Source: Hyperoplus lanceolatus
Taxonomy: Eukaryota > Chordata > Actinopteri > Uranoscopiformes > Ammodytidae
Assembly (NCBI GenBank): GCA_026929865.2
Contig: CM049405.1
Coordinates: forward strand, 18,870,501 to 18,934,500
Direction of reading: 5' to 3'
Length of the DNA: 64,000 nucleotides
A program made the translations under genes and the position numbers. Shown piece after piece: positions 11,629 through 23,744 of this stretch. The notes beneath the pieces are model-generated. The model was not told the DNA's origin. It was given only the letters and a program-made list of their open reading frames with translations, and ran no database searches. How positions within the stretch are numbered: the stretch's first letter is position 1; each line of letters starts with the position of its first letter.

Positions 11629-14600
11629 TACTGTCCAATCAAGTAAGGCTGCTACACATGCAGTGTCAGGCACACTTCTATTTTCTCTGAGGAGTCCTCA
11701 TCAATCATAATGCAAGGACCAAGGACATCTTTCCATCCACAGCCTTTTAAAATGTGTTACTCAAGAGACTAGAACTGATTTTCAAACATAGCCCATCCTT
11801 TTGTGTCTGACACAAATAACTTTCTTTGAAGATTAATGATCCACTGTGCTTCAACATGCTGTAGCAGAGAACAGTCAGTTGGAACACAAAAAAGGTGTAT
11901 ACTTTTATTTCCAGTTCTGTCCTCTAGCCTCTCCACAGATGCTCAGTTGGTGAGGCATGTGTTTTTGGTGAGTGGATAGACTGAATCCGGTCTGAATGAT
12001 AATGTGATTGCATTTGTGGGGGTTAGTTTTTGCTGTTGCAGGTAGGCACTGTATGGCCTAGAGATAGAAGGATTGCAGTATTCCTGAAAGATCATGATTT
12101 TATGGGGTGCAATATGTGAATTAATTAGACAAAATATTGAAGATTTATCTTGTACAATATTAATTTACTTCAAACACAGGTTGACCTTAATCCAAATGCA
12201 GAACAAGACAGTTACAATCCAATAGCTCGAGCCCTATACGGTAAATGGTTCTATTGTGCGGCCACTGTTTCAGAGCTGTAGTCTGACACAGCTTTTGGCA
12301 CTGAAAGCCTTTCTAGCATTATGTAAGTGAATTAAACTAATGCACCCGTCTCCTTTCTGCTGCTGGGCAGAATTTATTAGTCTGATCTACTTCCATAAGT
12401 CTTATTCTGTGTCACAACTCCATCTTTTATGCTGCTGCGCTGGGTGAAAAAATGCAAGTACGGTGCACTATCAGCCCGCTACTTGTCTGATGAACAGATA
12501 TTTGTAACATGTTTTTTTTTAAGTATGTGAGCAAAGTGCTGCCCGGTCATGACATTATTTTTGAACTCTGTCATCATTCAAGATTTATTGCTGAACGGAC
12601 CATGGCAGAAAAAAAGTCCTCTTCCCTAATTCCAGTACAATGAACATTACAAGCATTTTTGCTAATTTCCTTTTCATGGTATAACTGAAGACCTATCAAC
12701 ATACAACTATTAGAATTTGGTAGAGGCAAATATTCCAACAAACAAATATTCATGACACAAAGCAGACAAAGCATTTTCCTTTAATGCATGGCAGTCTAAA
12801 ATCCCATTATCTCCACTGGGAAAGGATCACAGACACTCGGTTTAGGGAAATATCCTTTCAGACAGACAGGTGCACAGAGGCAATATTGATAACCGACGTG
12901 GGCATACAGTATGCAAAGAAAGTTGTATCCCATCACAAACTTCCTACTCCATACCTTAAGTTAACTTCCTACTAATCTAGTTCACATCATAAACATTTAT
13001 AAATGAAGATACCACGTGGCAGCAGCAGTTGTTCATGAAGCAGAAACAGCTAATTATTAATCCAGTGGTGTGGCTGTCTCCTAGTGATACATGTAATATT
13101 TTCTGCGGTCACCCCGACTATTATTCTGTGGACAAATAGATGGATTTAAACCCTTGGTTTGGCAATGAAATTGATGACAAACATTAACACACCCAGGTTA
13201 GTATTTGTCCAATGCATTAGAACGCTACCCCATTCATCTTTTTGACTAACCTTTTCAGGTAGAAATATAGGGGCAAAAGGATTGACGTACTTGTGAAATG
13301 GATTATCATATGCAACCAGTATGTACAAAAGTGTGTTTGTGTAGACAATGGATATTTCTTAGAGGTCTTCCTGCCCTGAAACACTGAGCTGCAGTGCGTT
13401 GCATCTATCCTTATGTGTTCCAAATCCAAATCTAGGATCCACTCCTCATTCTGTTATAACATTGCCTGTCATATACTCCTGAAGAATAGACGTAGCAAAG
13501 TCTTGTCTTCTGCTGCATACATATCATCGTAACAAGCATCAATGAACAATGAAAGGTTAATGCTGCCTGTGTCTGACATGCATCCTGATTATGATTGATT
13601 CGTATGGTTATTTCTTATCAAAGCTCTTTGTGTCACGAACAACGTTTGAGGAAAGAGATCACAAGGTGTACCTCCTGCTAGGAAAGCAACTACAAAAAAT
13701 CAAAACTGCAATGTATCTGCATGTCAACAAAGTTGTTGGAATTTGGGAGTTGGAGCAATGAGAAACCAAATTATTACTGCATTTTGATTGGCATTTTGAC
13801 CTGGCAGGTTTGTTAATCGTCGCACATTCTTTGCGATTACAATCAGTCATCCGTGCCTCCTGCCGGGGTGATGGCAGATTTATGGAAATTAGGGCATCAT
13901 AATCCTGATCATTGTGTCGGCTTATTGTGTGCACGGAGCTCCACGACCTCGCAGTAATTGCCTCTTGCAATCTTTCTAAATCTTGCTTGACATACCAGAA
14001 AATCCAAGGGTTACTGTTTTTTTTAGTGTTGACCTTGCTTGGTGTCAAAGCTTTGGTGCAGGCTTTCTCTGAACGTGGAGGGAATAGGTTGTTTGATTTA
14101 AGATTCCGTTTGCATTATACTGGGATATTTCTCTTGCATTCCTGAAGACACACTTCATGCCAAGCTTGGCAGTGCACTGGAACAAAAGCGAAAATAATTC
14201 AGATGAAGAAGGACACTTGGGTTGAAGGGATATGACCTCAGAACCTGTCAAACTCTTAGACTAGGAGGGAAATGGGATGTGAAGGAGGGCCTGAAATCTC
14301 AAAAGCAGACTAATTACCCTAAAACACTGATAACACTCAAATCCTCCATTTCCTGGAGGCTGTGCATAATGGTGTATAATTGAGTATAATGAGAAAAGGG
14401 CCTTAGATATTTTGTGTTAAAAACCACAGTATGTTGCCATAATGGTGACTTTTAATGTCCAATAGTAGACACTAATTAGCCTTTTTTCTACATCAGTATG
14501 AATGTTAAAGTTAAAGTATTTTCTGGACAATATAGGAAACTATGAATCATTTCAAAATATTAAATGCAACAGGAGCAAAATAAAGGGTTGTTTCAAATTG

Positions 14601-15308
14601 TCCATTTCATGTCATTCAATTGTCTGCAATACTACCAATATATAAGCCAGGCAGGACAGAAAATAGTGTGGAGGCTTGAAAGCATAAACTTACACTGTTG
14701 TAAATTATTCAACTTTGTCATTAACGTCAATCATAGTTGTTGCAGCCAGGTAGAAATCCCCCAATCTCTGTTGCTTGTATTATTTCCCTGTGTAGTCAAG
14801 ACAAGGTATGCACTATACTGTCTTTCAATCAATCACTGGATTGTCTATTGTATTTATTTGCATGTTCGGAATGCCGGATGATTAGCATAAACCCTGAAGT
14901 ATTTTTGATCTGAGGACACCTTTGGGGTGTAATATGGGTGTTAATGACCTTTAAGAGACACATTCTCTGGGAAGAACACACACTGGCACAACTCACCCTT
15001 TAAATATCTGAGCTCCCTAAAATCACTCTACATGGAAAGGACAACATTAATCCAGTAAGTACTTTCACTTGAGTGTGACATTAAGATTGTTTGAGGCATA
15101 GTTACGATTTTATGACATTAAAGGGCAATAATGAAGCATGAACATTATCTTAGAATGTGATTGGATTCACTATTACATCTAGGATTACACTGTTTAGGGC
15201 TATATCCTTCAGAACCATCACATTTTCAAAGAATATATATCTGCTATTTATTTTCTATAGAAGGACAGTATTGGAAAGGTAACATAATATTGACATCTAG
15301 TTTGCATT
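10969..15308. other. Non-coding stretch, no gene seen
   Basis: Contains a (TA)n run at 11581-11625 and otherwise AT-rich unique-looking sequence. Open frames here are short and unlike known proteins. Parts such as 13850-14050 and 14880-15060 look more complex and could be conserved non-coding DNA, but that needs an alignment. Confidence 0.4.
11581..11625. repeat. (TA)n microsatellite
   Basis: 45-bp uninterrupted AT dinucleotide run. Confidence 0.97.
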
Positions 15309-15312
15309 TGGT

Positions 15313-15590
15313 GAGGCAAGGCAAGGCAAGGCAAGGCAAGGCAAGGCAAGGTTATTTATACAGAACGATTCAGACAGAAGGCCATTCAAAGTGCTTTACA
15401 GGGGCATGACATACATTAAGATTAAAATACATCAACTATTGTATAGACATTAGAAAAGCGAAAGATATGAATAGAATAAAACATTTAAATAAAATAAAAA
15501 GTACAGATTAAAAGGGAAAGTCTTCAGATTTGATTTGATTGGTATACACTTTTTTCATTTTTTTCCAGCATTTTCAGGAGGGTGTATATA
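15313..15590 (-). repeat. LINE 3'-end-like repeat, copy 1, distal part
   Basis: The minus strand ends in an (TTGCC)n pentanucleotide tail (15313-15351). It is preceded by a CTGTAAAGCACTTTGAATGG motif. The same ~500-bp sequence recurs at 17903-17956 plus 24767-25235. Copy 1 is interrupted by a 0.9 kb insert at 15591 and resumes at 16502. Confidence 0.75.
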
Positions 15591-16501
15591 ATTTATTTAT
15601 TTATTTATTTATTATTCTTCCGGACAATTACACATAATACATAATTTTCTCATTGCATATTGATACATATTACTTTGTGTTATCGTCCGAAGGGAAGCAG
15701 GAGAAGCCAAAGGCTTATCGGGTCCCGCCCCCACTGCCATAAGATTCAGATACACAGATACTACAGTTAGAACATTTTTTTTTTTTTTTTTTTTAAGAAG
15801 AATCATTCTAAAACACAGATAATTTTAGGTCTCTAATTTCCTCTCTGCCTGTGACAATGCAGATATGGCCTTGTCCATTTCTTCTCTAGTAGCCTAAACA
15901 CATCTGCAAAAGTATTCAAAACAGTCAGTGTGTCTGCTGACCTCGGCTACAGTCCCAAAACATGCAGTGTATTTACAAATTCTTCAGTCAGAGAAAGTCT
16001 TCCATTTTTGAATCGGGTGTTCTGAACACACAGTTGATAATTAATAATAGCAGAGCACATTGTATTTACGATTTCAAACCTTATATTTTGACACAAACCA
16101 GTTAAAATCCCTTTAGTTCAAAGTCCATGCTATTGCCTTCTTTAATCCAAAAAGTCCATGCTTTTGCCTTCTTTAATCCTCGTCCCTCCGGAATTGATCC
16201 AAATCCTCCTCCGTTTTGATTTGCACAATTTTGGCTTCTTCGGGTGTAGCTCCATTCATTTTGATGAAGATTCTTCCATCTCTCGTCCAAGTTTGTTGGA
16301 CCTGTCCACATTTTTTTAACCCTCTCGCTTGATAGGCCAAATAAGCCTTTCTCTTGGTTAAATTTTCACTCATTCCAATTTGTTCACCTTTAAGCTTCTT
16401 GCCTTGACTGAGCAGGTTTATCTTATGCTTTCTACTCACAAATTTCAGAATGACTGCACGCTTTTTGGCGAATTTCCCCTTCGGGAGAAGAAATAATAAT
16501 A
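15591..16501 (-). mobile_element. 5'-truncated non-LTR retrotransposon fragment
   Basis: This block interrupts the repeat at 15313-16745; the uninterrupted second copy fixes its limits. On the minus strand it starts with an ORF1-type coding fragment, contains an A-rich run (T run at 15777-15793 on plus), then an untranslated region, and ends in an (AAAT)n-type tail at 15591-15613. A tailed, 5'-truncated insert is the mark of target-primed retrotransposition. A 29-bp tandem duplication sits at 16121-16178. The clade is uncertain; CR1/L2-type is likely. Confidence 0.6.
16173..16490 (-). pseudogene. ORF1-like fragment of a non-LTR retrotransposon
   Basis: About 100 residues on the minus strand, rich in Lys/Arg. 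The pattern is a core "ILKFVSRKHK", then "KLKGEQIGMSENLTKRKA", then "TWTRDGRIFIKMNG". This layout is typical of the C-terminal nucleic-acid-binding domain in ORF1 proteins of CR1/L2-type LINEs, which bind element RNA. There is no start codon in context and no following reverse transcriptase, consistent with 5' truncation and decay. Family assignment is from remembered patterns, not a search. Confidence 0.5.
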
Positions 16502-16745
16502 ATAGCGACAATGTAGGACATTTTTGGAAGGGGATCTGATTTGAACATACTCTATTGTAGGTTTAGATAATAATAAGGCCAGCGGACATGACTTCTGGAT
16601 CTAAAGTAGCTTTTCCTCTTTTCATTTACTATATTTGATAAAGATTGATAATATCAGATTCCATTGCACTGTTTGAGGATTTCCAGGTGTTCCTGAAAGG
16701 TTCTGATAAATGAAGGCACTGTGTGTGGCAAGTACACACAGAGCA
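16502..16745 (-). repeat. LINE 3'-end-like repeat, copy 1, proximal part
   Basis: Continues the repeat interrupted at 15590. Parallels 24985-25235 with the same order of motifs. Confidence 0.7.
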
Positions 16746-17902
16746 ATCTTGGCTTCTGTTGGTACACACATGCTATCCTTCCACCTAATTTATGCAGTAA
16801 AAGGAGCACATGAAAAATTAACTCAACATGCCTTAGCCCTCGCAGATGTTGACGGTTATGTTGACGATACCAAAATATCTCATGTGTATCTTTATAACAT
16901 GTGAGGGGAGGACAGTCGCTCATCTGTGACTTAATTACAAGAAGACAACAAAGGAGCACTAGGCTCAATTTTGTCTAGAATCCACATAGCAATCATATTT
17001 GCTGCTTGTAAATTGAATTAGAGCACAGCAATGGGAGCAGGTAAAAGGCAGGCACAAGAGGGCTCTTTGCTCGTCAAGACTAATTGTGTCTCTGAGTGTC
17101 ACAGAGGCTTGAATAGAGAGAGCATTGCTGTAATCACGGTGTTGTGTGCTTGTTCATCAGCCCAGAACCTTTCTGCAACATTGGCTCCTCTGACTGAGCC
17201 CATGACAGCAGAAGAAACAGCAGTTCACTGATTGAAGCATCAGCCCCATAGCAGTAGAAAACAGTAATTTAAGGCTAAGTGATTGTCAGCGAAATGTACT
17301 TCTGAGAAATGTTATATTGGGTGGTTGGTTGGGTGGCTACAATCATTTCAAACTCACAACAGTAATCTTCTCTGAAACTAATACTCTAGTAAAACAATAA
17401 GGAATAATACTTGTAGTTGTGTTGCTATACAAGCATTTCATTTGACAAGCAACAAAAGGGACTTCATCTTGTTATAACACCAGATAGGGCAGACATTATC
17501 TTTTCTTACCAAGAAGCAAAAGAAAATATCTTGTGTTTTTATGTGCTTTTTTAGCCATGACTTGCTGTGCCTCAGTCCATTGACTCACTTTATTTTTAGA
17601 AGTTATATTTATGTAGTTTTTCTTACTTCATTTGTTTGTACAGAGTAAGTGAAGAGCCAACAATGAACTCTGCTCAAAGACACACACTGTGAACGTTGCA
17701 CAACCCCACTTAACCATGGAGTGCCCTAACTGAGTGCAGGGCTGATATGGAATGAGCCATCTGAACAAAAGTTTTGACCAAAGACCTACAGTATGTTTCT
17801 GTTTTGGTGAAACTGACACTTTAACTTATCCAAGAGCCCTTATCTTTTTACTGTCAAAAAGTATTCTCAAAGCCAAAGACCCAATGTCCTCCAACGGTTA
17901 TG
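16746..17902. other. Non-coding stretch, nothing recognised
   Basis: No gene, terminal repeats or RNA structure recognised. Confidence 0.4.
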
Positions 17903-17956
17903 CAAGGCAAGGCAAAGCAAGTTTATTTATATAGAACAATTCAGACAGAAGGCCAT
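17903..17956 (-). repeat. LINE 3'-end-like repeat, copy 2, distal part
   Basis: GGCAA units and the start of the repeat, cut at GGCCAT by the Gmr1-like insertion. The sequence resumes at 24767. Confidence 0.85.
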
Positions 17957-18255
17957 TGTTACAACCTGGCTCAACGGTTGTAGCAAAGAAGGGGAGGCCA
18001 CACAAGGTCTTATATAACATAAGGAATTTAATAAAGAACAAAGTGAACAAACAATATAAATGAAACAAAAGAGAAGGCTGCAGGCCAGGGAAGAGATCAG
18101 TCAAGCAGGCAGGGCTGCTTTATATGCTCCTCTGTCAAGTCTGCTCAGGTGAGCTGCATCCCGGTAACGATGATGTGGCTCCGCCCACCAGCTCCCTGCA
18201 AAACAGAGCAGACCAGAAGCACCAACACCTCAAGGCACACCCTGTGGCCGTCACA
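17957..18255 (-). repeat. Gmr1-like element, 3' LTR
   Basis: 299 bp, TG...CA ends on both strands, two differences from the LTR at 24464-24762. TATA box at 18119-18124 (minus). Confidence 0.95.
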
Positions 18256-18269
18256 CTCCCCCCATAGAA
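18256..18269 (-). promoter_or_regulatory. Polypurine tract before the 3' LTR
   Basis: The minus strand reads TATGGGGGGAG directly upstream of the LTR, the expected position of the plus-strand primer. Confidence 0.7.
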
Positions 18270-18471
18270 CAGGAGCTCCACCCCGCAAATTAACTAAGAA
18301 TATAACTGAATGTAAATGTGGGTAGATAACTCAACCACCCCTGCTACATGACTCCACTCTTCTCCCGTCTCCGCAACTCCATTCCCAGCCACCTTTGCCA
18401 GTGGAGCAATGTAAGAGGAGAAGAAACAGACTGCAGAGGACAAAAGGGAGGGTACTGTTAGGTGCAAGAAG

Positions 18472-19992
18472 TTACAAAGGTGCACGTGATAAAGCATCCG
18501 CCATACTGTTAAGGGTGCCCTTAATATGACGGATGTCCAAGTTGTACGGCTGCAACAACAGAGCCCATCTCATTAGCCTCTGGTTAGGGTTCTGCAGCGA
18601 GTTCAAGAAGGTTAACGGGTTGTGATCCGTTAGTACAACAATTGGCATTCCCGAATCCAGGTACACATTGAAATGTTGCAGAGCCAGAACTAATGCCAAA
18701 GCCTCCTTTTCAATGACTGAGTAGTTCAGTTGGTAAGTGTTAAATTTCTTAGAGTAGAAACTAACAGGATGTTCAATACCTTTTCCATCAGCCTGGAGGA
18801 GTACCGCCCCAGCTCCAACCTGGCTGGCATCAACATGTAATATGAATGGCTGATCGAGTTGGGGAGCTAGAAGGACTGGAGCAGAGCATAACAAGGTTTT
18901 AACATCAGTGAAGGCTTTCTGACATGAGGTGGACCAGATGTACTTGGACTTCGTCTTCAGCAAGTCAGTCAGAGAGGCAACCACTGTTGAGAAATTACTG
19001 CAAAAACAGCGGTAATAGCCAACCAACCCTAGGAACCTCATTAGTTCTTTCTTCGTAGTGGGGACCGGAAACTCCTCGACCGCAGATACCTTTGCATGCA
19101 CTGGACGCACATGGCCTTGACCCACCACTTTACCCAGATAAGTTACCGTAGCTTGTGCAAACTCACATTTAGCCAAGTTTACTGTCAAATTTGCATCTGC
19201 AAGTCGTTCAAACAACGCCTGAATGCGGCTCAGATGATCCTCTCAGGTGTTACTATAAATCACGACATCGTCCAAATATACCGCACAACCTTCAAGTCGG
19301 TTGACAACCATATTCATTAACCGTTGAAATGTAGCTGGTGCGTTGCGCAAACCAAAACCCATAACAGTACACGAGAATAGGCCGGACGGTGTAATAAAGG
19401 CAGACATTTCTTGAGCTCTTGGAGTTAAAGGAACCTGCCAGTAACCTTTTAACAAATCAAATTTGCTTACAAACTTTGCTGCACCAACCTGGTCAATACA
19501 ATCCTCCATCCGAGGAAGTGGAAAGGAATCCGATTTGGTCACTGTATTAACTTTACGATAATCTGTGCAGCATCGAGGTGATTTATCGGATTTCTCAACT
19601 AACAGGCATGGAGATGCCCAACTGGAAGTGGATGGTACTGCAATTTGATTATCCAACATGTAGGTCACCTCACGGTCGAGTATTTTCCTCTTCTCTTCAG
19701 AGACTCTGTAAAACCTTTGCCGGATGGGCTTAGCGTCGCCAACATCAATGTCATGCTCTATCAGATTTGTCTTAGACGGCGTGTCTCCAAATAACCCTGG
19801 ATAGCTTGCAATCAGTTCAGTTAACTCAGTTTGCTGCTCAACGGACAAATGGGACAACAAGCCATCCATATTCTTTAGACACTCAGAGTTCTTCAGACGA
19901 CCATGCAGTACAGAATCATCTGGCACTGCCACATCTTCCCCCCCACCAAAAACTGACTGCAACACTATACCAGCAGACAAAACTGGACGCAC
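18472..19992 (-). pseudogene. Gmr1-like reverse transcriptase and RNase H
   Basis: One minus-strand frame reads RT then RNase H, interrupted once by an in-frame TGA at 19243-19245. Before the stop: PSTSSWASPCLLV, SKFDLLKGYWQVPL and the YLDD active site (residues ~239-242 of the first segment). After it: the RT thumb/connection and an RNase H with Asp in ILHVDAS, Glu in VIEKEALAL and Asp in VLTDHNPL, ending ADALSRAPL. The TGA sits just after VIYSNT, where related elements have Trp, so a single G-to-A change is likely. The gene ends about 216 bp before the 3' LTR; there is no integrase downstream. The enzyme would copy element RNA to DNA in cytoplasmic particles. Confidence 0.93.
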
Positions 19993-20019
19993 TTCAGAAG
20001 GAGTGTGTGAACTCTCAGA

Positions 20020-21148
20020 TTAATTCTGGGGACATTCCCGACCATAGTATGGTTTCAGCAGATTTATGTGACAAAGTTGGTTTCTTTTCCTACGATCTGG
20101 AGTAGAAATTAAATAGTTAAGCTCAGAGAGCTGACGTTCTACAGTATATGGGGCCATAAATTTAGCTTGGAATGGTGACCCCGCAATTGGTAGCAGAGCC
20201 AACACTTGGTCACCCTCACCAACCTGTCGTCTCTCAGACCATCGATCATACAACTGCTTCATTCTCCCCTGTGATTTTTCCAAGTTCTGTTTTGCCAAAT
20301 GGCCCGCCATATAAAGCCGGTGTCTGAACCCGTTTACATACTCTCTCAAATTGGACGGAGGTTCCTCTGTGTACCACTCATCTCGAAGCACTGCTAAAGG
20401 ACCACATACTCTGTGACCAAATACTAAATCATTTGGACTGAACCCAGTACTTTCCTGACACACCTCCCTTGCTGCTAAAAGCAACCATGGCAGACCTTCC
20501 TCCCAGTCCCCCTGCATCTCTGTACAATATGCTCGCAATAAAGACTTCAGAGTTTGATGAAAGCGTTCTAAAGCTCCTTGGCTTTGTGCATGATATGCAG
20601 ACGCTTGACTATGTTTGATATTGAGTTGCTTTAGAACTTGGGCAAACAACTTTGAAGAAAAATTTGACCCTTGATCGCTCTGGATAATCTTTGGTATGCC
20701 GAATATTGAGATGAACTGAGTTAAAGCCTTAACTACAGATTTAGCTGTAATAGTACGCAACGGGTAGGCGGCAGGATAGCGTGTCACCTGACACATGACA
20801 GTTAACAAATACTCTGAACCAAATTTTGACCTTGGTAAAGGTCCAACACAGTCAATTATTATGTGTTCAAATGGGCTATCTACTACAGGGATTGGAGAGA
20901 GTGGGGCAGGCTTTATAGTCTGATTTGGTTTACCTGTAAGTTGACAAGTATGACAGCTCTTGATATAAACTGCCACATCACGCTTAAGACGAGGCCAAAA
21001 AAAATACCGCAAAATGTGGCAGTATGTTTTCTTAACCCCCAGATGCCCAGTCTGGTCATGCGAACACTGCATCACTTTATTTCGATACTTCATTGGTACT
21101 ACAACTTGGTAAACTGGATCACCAACACAATCCAAACCCTGTGGGACC
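20020..21148 (-). pseudogene. Gmr1-like integrase, placed before RT
   Basis: Minus-strand frame with an HHCC zinc-binding N-terminus (His26, His31, Cys61, Cys64, counted from the TTG at 21135). The DD35E core has Asp95 in IIIDCVGPL, Asp154 in IIQSDQGSN and Glu190 in GALERFHQ. A GPY/F-like C-terminal module follows (FMAPYTV...HINLLKPYY). It ends at a TAA (20020-20022) only ~28 nt before the RT frame, and both are in the same frame, so integrase and RT were probably one polyprotein. Its beginning is cut off by the 640-bp insert at 21149-21788. The family inserts element DNA into chromosomes. Confidence 0.93.
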
Positions 21149-21788
21149 TAATAAAACTATTATTATACACGTGTTCATTTCTTAAGAGGAAGAGAGGATG
21201 CAAAAATGTTGGAGGAGACGAGGATAAAAAGTTACAATGGATAATTTAATGAAAAAGTGATGTCGTCAGGTTACAGCTTATGCAGTAGTCAGATAGACAA
21301 AACGAGCAGCAAAAAGAAGAAGAGGTGAGTTTCTCCGGACATTCAGTTGGTATTTAACAGTTCAGTTATACATGTTATTGGTTGGTTTAGCTTGTCATTC
21401 ATCAAAAATCATCCAATCTTCGGGCTCCTGGCTGGAGAATCTGCCCTATGCGGAAGCCCTACGCTATCTTACCGATGTCCTTGATGGAATAATGTATCCT
21501 ATCTGCTGCTAACTTGTTATGGAGTTCTACAGAGGCCCTTTGTGGAGAAAAGGATACATCTTTGGCCTCAATGTTTTGGGAACTGCATAGAGAATTTCTA
21601 CAATACTGTGTTTTCTGCTCTTCCCAGCAAACAGGAGTTGTTAACGACGTATAGAGTTTTACGACTTTCTACATAACATACTATCTATGTGCTCAATTGT
21701 TAGTTCGATTATATAAGATACATGGAATAAATGCAATTAATGATGGGGGTATATACTTCATTAATTATTGAAAATTAGAATTCTAACA
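21149..21788 (-). mobile_element. Nested solo-LTR-like insert (640 bp)
   Basis: It splits the protease-integrase reading frame and is flanked by GACC at 21145-21148 and 21789-21792. Coding on either side resumes in step once the insert and one GACC are discounted. The minus strand begins TGTTAGAATT and ends GTTTTATTA. It has no coding capacity I recognise. TG start, 4-bp target duplication and ~640 bp length suggest a solo LTR, although the far end is TA rather than CA. Confidence 0.7.
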
Positions 21789-22371
21789 GACCCACTTACG
21801 GACCAATACCTCATTCTGCAGGAAGTACCCACTAGCTGCACTCTGAGCATCAACGCTAGGTCGCACCTGATCAAACAGTTCTCTCAACGAGGCATCCGCT
21901 TGTTGCTCAGTGATAAGTTCCTGTTGGGAGATAGACAGAATCAGACACATGCAAATTCCTCTCACAATCCCATTCTTCATGGTCAAATGCAAAATCTTGC
22001 GTTGCTGAGTCTTTTGCTGCCATTGCTCGTGTCACAGCACAAGCGGTAAAGACCTCAGGGCATTCAATTTTACCATCAGTTGGGTTATCCAGCAACAGTG
22101 TATATGCATCAGGTGGGGCACCATCAACCCAACCATGATTGCCTTCTAAATCATTCCCAAGAATAACATGGACTCCACTGATTGGCAGAGCAGGACGAAC
22201 CCCAAGGTGGACATCACCATTTACAAGGCCACAAGCTAAACTGACTTTGTGCAAAGGAACACTCAGAGTTTTTAAACCCATTCCCTGTACTAGCAGACAG
22301 TCACCTGTGTCACTGTCCTGAGAAAAATTCAGAACAGAAGATAATAGGAACGAGTCCTTTGCTCCTGTATC
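21783..22371 (-). pseudogene. Gmr1-like aspartic protease and linker
   Basis: The active-site motif DTGA is at 22371-22360 on the minus strand. A VHVILGNDLEGN flap/dimer segment follows, then a linker towards the integrase. It is in a different frame from gag (offset +1), so either a frameshift signal or, more likely, a small deletion lies near 22370. A second frame change is near 21945, after which the linker reads QQELITEQQADASL up to the insert boundary at 21789. The enzyme would process the polyprotein in assembling particles. Confidence 0.85.
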
Positions 22372-23744
22372 TCACTTTATTTTGACCACCCGACACAGAT
22401 ACAAATCCATCCGAGACAAATGCTCCAAAGCCAGAAAAATTCCCATCTACAGTTTTACCTTCATCTAAACCTGTCTTAGAAACAACTGGAAGGTTCCTAA
22501 CTGGAACACTTAGGGCAGCTGGTTTAGTAAATGTATTGCCTCCTCTGTTAAACCTGCTCTTCAGATAAGTGCAATCCGCTTTCCAGTGTCCTCTCTCATG
22601 GCAGTAATTACAAGCTTCATCAAAGCCACCTGAACGTGAACTATGGTTCAGCTTTGCAGACTCTGACCATGACATTTTAGCCGAGCGACCAATATTTTTA
22701 GTATGCACATCTGGAACACGGCTCCTCCCCAACTTCCCTTTTCGAGCCAGAATATACTTGTCTGCCAGAATTGCTGCTTCATGAACAGTTTTCACTCCAC
22801 GCTCATCAATATGAGTGGCGACTTCAGGTGGAATACACTCTCTGAACTGTTCCAATACAATAAGATCACAGAGATCTTTAAAGTTACTTACCCCTAAAGC
22901 TGAACACCATCTATTGAAATGTTTGGACAACTCTCTTGCAAATTCCACATTTGTCTGTTTGTCAGCCTTTTCCCAGGACCTGAAGCGTTGCCTATAGGCA
23001 TCTGGCACTAACTCGTATGCTCTAAGAACTGCGTCTTTTACATTGGAATAGGTCTGACAATCCACTGCACTAAGAGCGGAATAAGCTTCCTGGGCTTCTC
23101 CAGTGAACACTGATTGTAACATAACAACCCGGTCAGTTTCAGGCCAACCTCTCATATCGGCTACCCGTTCAAAAAGTGTAAAAAAGGTGTCTGGATCTTT
23201 CTCATCGAACTTTGGTAACAGACGCAAATTACGAACCACATCAAACCCTTGTACTTGTGCTGTAGCAGGTTCTCCAGGCCCTCCTGAACCCTCAGCATTA
23301 CCCACAATCATACCCGCTTCAATAAGCTCTAACCGGTACTTTTGCAACCCCAATTTTTCCTTTTCCAAAGACTGCTGCAACATAAATTTTTCCTTTTCCA
23401 AAGACTGTCTCATTTGCTCTGCATCCATTTTTGTACGTTCAAGAGCCAATTCCTTATCTAATTTTGTCTTTTCATGTTCCATTTGTATTAACATCAGTTC
23501 TTTTTGTTGATCAAAGGTGAGACTCCACCCTGGTGAAACCATCGTACTTGATAAACCCTTACCTTCATCAGAAGCCAAAACCCCTTCTTCCATCAAAGTC
23601 GCCTTCAGGATACGTTTGATTGTGTCCTTCAGACGTGTGGCTGCAATTTCAATTCCGAAATGACCGGCAATTTTCAACAGCTGTTCCTTTGTACAGCAAG
23701 GTCTCAGAAGGAGACTGAATAAACGCTTCTACCACAGCAGCCAT
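22310..23744 (-). pseudogene. Gmr1-like gag with SCAN-like domain and zinc knuckle
   Basis: The ATG is at 23744-23742 on the minus strand. The first ~20 codons are separated from the rest by a frameshift near 23690. The main frame, 455 residues from 23677, contains a Glu/Lys-rich coiled coil (residues ~55-120) and a gag core starting FDVVRNLRLLPKFDEKDPDT (~145). A SCAN-like segment follows (~225-310, AYRQRFRSWEK to ILADKY), then one CCHC zinc knuckle (CNYCHERGHWKADC, ~356-369). Gmr1-like gag is the accepted source of the vertebrate SCAN domain (established knowledge). It would assemble the capsid and bind RNA. Confidence 0.92.
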
